DNA of 64,000 bases from JBDRDD01 sp043821115 (GTDB taxonomy: Bacteria > CAYTYR01 > UBA6262 > DAOVJB01): assembly GCA_043821115.1 (NCBI GenBank), contig JBDRDD010000024.1:1-64000 (forward strand), in the 5' to 3' direction. The stretch's first letter is position 1, and each line of letters opens with the position of its first letter. A model generated the notes under the pieces. It saw only the letters and a program-made list of their open reading frames with translations. It had not been told where the DNA came from and searched no databases. Below are positions 63,205 to 64,000 of the stretch, piece by piece. The translations under genes and the position numbers were made by a program.

Positions 63205-64000
63205 ATGAAGCTTGGAATTTTTACCGTTGTTTTTGGCGGAAAGAAACTTGAAAAGGTTCTTGAATATGTTAAGAGTCATGGTTGTGATATGATAGAGATA
63301 GCTACGGGTAATATGCCGGGGGATGAACATTGTCCTATTGATGAGCTCCTTGGTGAGCATGATGCGCTCGTTAAGTATAAGAAAATGATCAGTGACGCGG
63401 GGCTTGAGATCAGTGCTTTTAGCTGTCACGGGAATCCACTGCATCCGATCAAAGAGGTAAGGGAAAAACACCACGACGTGTTTCTTAAGACCGTTGAACT
63501 TGCGGAACGGATGGAGGTTGGGAGGGTAGTCAATTTCTCCGGTTGCCCCGGTGACAGTGAGCACGCGAAGTTTCCAAACTGGGTTATAGCGGCTTGGCCG
63601 GACGAGCATTTTGAGCTTTTGCGCTGGCAGTGGAAGGAGAAGGTCATACCATACTGGGAAAAGGCCGTGAAATTCGCAAACCAGCACAGCATAAAGAAAA
63701 TATGTATAGAGATGCACCCGAGTTTCGTGGTGTATAATCCATACACATTGCTGAAGTTAAGAGAAGCAGTCGGTGATACGATAGGAGCTAATTTTGACCC
63801 AAGCCATCTTTTCTGGCAGGGTATAGATCCCTTGAAGGCGGTTAAAAAGCTGGGGAAAACCATCTATCATGTTCATGCCAAGGATACTGCTATAAACAAC
63901 AAGAACACAGAACTTAACGGGGTGCTGGATACAAGACCGTACACAAAGCATGAGGACCGTTCCTGGATATTCCGCACGGTCGGTTACGGCCATGATATTT
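63205..64000 (+). CDS. Sugar phosphate isomerase/epimerase, cut by window end
   Basis: 265 codons of an open frame that runs off the right edge, so the C-terminus is missing. It starts MKLGIFTVVFGGKKLEKVLEYV (ribosome site GAGGGGG) and shows the xylose-isomerase-like TIM barrel: DMIEIATGN, FSCHGNPLHP, KKICIEMHPSF (Glu), IGANFDPSHLFWQGID (Asp, His), HVHAKDT (His). These are the metal ligands of the IolE/inosose-isomerase-like group. It lies 11 bases after the Gfo/Idh/MocA gene, a common pair in inositol or rare-sugar catabolism. It is a distinct relative of 31502-32383. Confidence 0.92.
   Translation, partial: MKLGIFTVVFGGKKLEKVLEYVKSHGCDMIEIATGNMPGDEHCPIDELLGEHDALVKYKKMISDAGLEISAFSCHGNPLHPIKEVREKHHDVFLKTVELAERMEVGRVVNFSGCPGDSEHAKFPNWVIAAWPDEHFELLRWQWKEKVIPYWEKAVKFANQHSIKKICIEMHPSFVVYNPYTLLKLREAVGDTIGANFDPSHLFWQGIDPLKAVKKLGKTIYHVHAKDTAINNKNTELNGVLDTRPYTKHEDRSWIFRTVGYGHDI

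Noticed and set aside
1..64000. tRNA or rRNA genes, insertion sequences, integrases, toxin-antitoxin or CRISPR-Cas genes
   Set aside because: I saw no cloverleaf, rRNA core, transposase or Cas motif in the window, on either strand.

Overview
The window looks like a piece of chromosome from an uncultured, probably anaerobic Gram-negative bacterium of the PVC/FCB sphere; Omnitrophota is my best guess. Pointers are PorV-like outer-membrane proteins next to proteins with type IX secretion (T9SS)-like C-terminal sorting domains, OmpA-type and other lipoproteins, pseudopilins, and a MoxR/DUF58/BatA/DUF4159/DUF4175-type operon. All genes that I call lie on the + strand. The taxon is an inference; there is no rRNA gene in the window.

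Region 1 (1-26,506) is an accessory region for secreted polysaccharide-active and surface proteins. 198-9126 encodes a small secreted beta-protein, Ig-like partner proteins and a 1715-residue multidomain GH113 hydrolase whose C-terminal domain resembles the small protein. 9258-15049 is a mannan-type enzyme operon: intracellular GH113, DUF5060/GH5-like hydrolase, and exported GH2 beta-mannosidase-like enzyme. A cold-shock gene with a structured leader follows. Three units then each start with a sigma70-type promoter, a class I cyclic-di-GMP (GEMM-I) riboswitch and a terminator. They drive GH113 plus PorV-like, GH113, and subtilase plus PorV-like genes. The riboswitch-controlled enzymes all carry the sorting domain, so c-di-GMP appears to control what is exported to the cell surface.

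Region 2 (26,507-33,721) holds a 6S-like structured RNA, TPR and OmpA lipoproteins, a cNMP-binding protein, an AI-2E family permease that seems to start at AUC, an unrecognised protein with primase (AEP)-like motifs, a TIM-barrel isomerase and hisS.

Region 3 (33,889-46,663) is housekeeping: an SPFH protein, aspS, phoH, a 7TM-HD protein, ybeY, dgkA-PAP2, corC-like, mgtE, recO, glyQ and glyS. The order phoH-(pgpH)-ybeY-dgkA-...-recO-glyQ-glyS matches the classical Firmicutes order, with two Mg-transport-type genes where era/cdd would be.

Region 4 (46,667-64,000) holds two prepilin-like proteins, a 760-residue membrane-anchored protein with a PilX-like position, a HAMP protein without an output domain, and the seven-gene MoxR-VWA envelope operon, including a 48-residue membrane protein. 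It ends with a Gfo/Idh/MocA oxidoreductase and a sugar-phosphate isomerase cut by the window edge.
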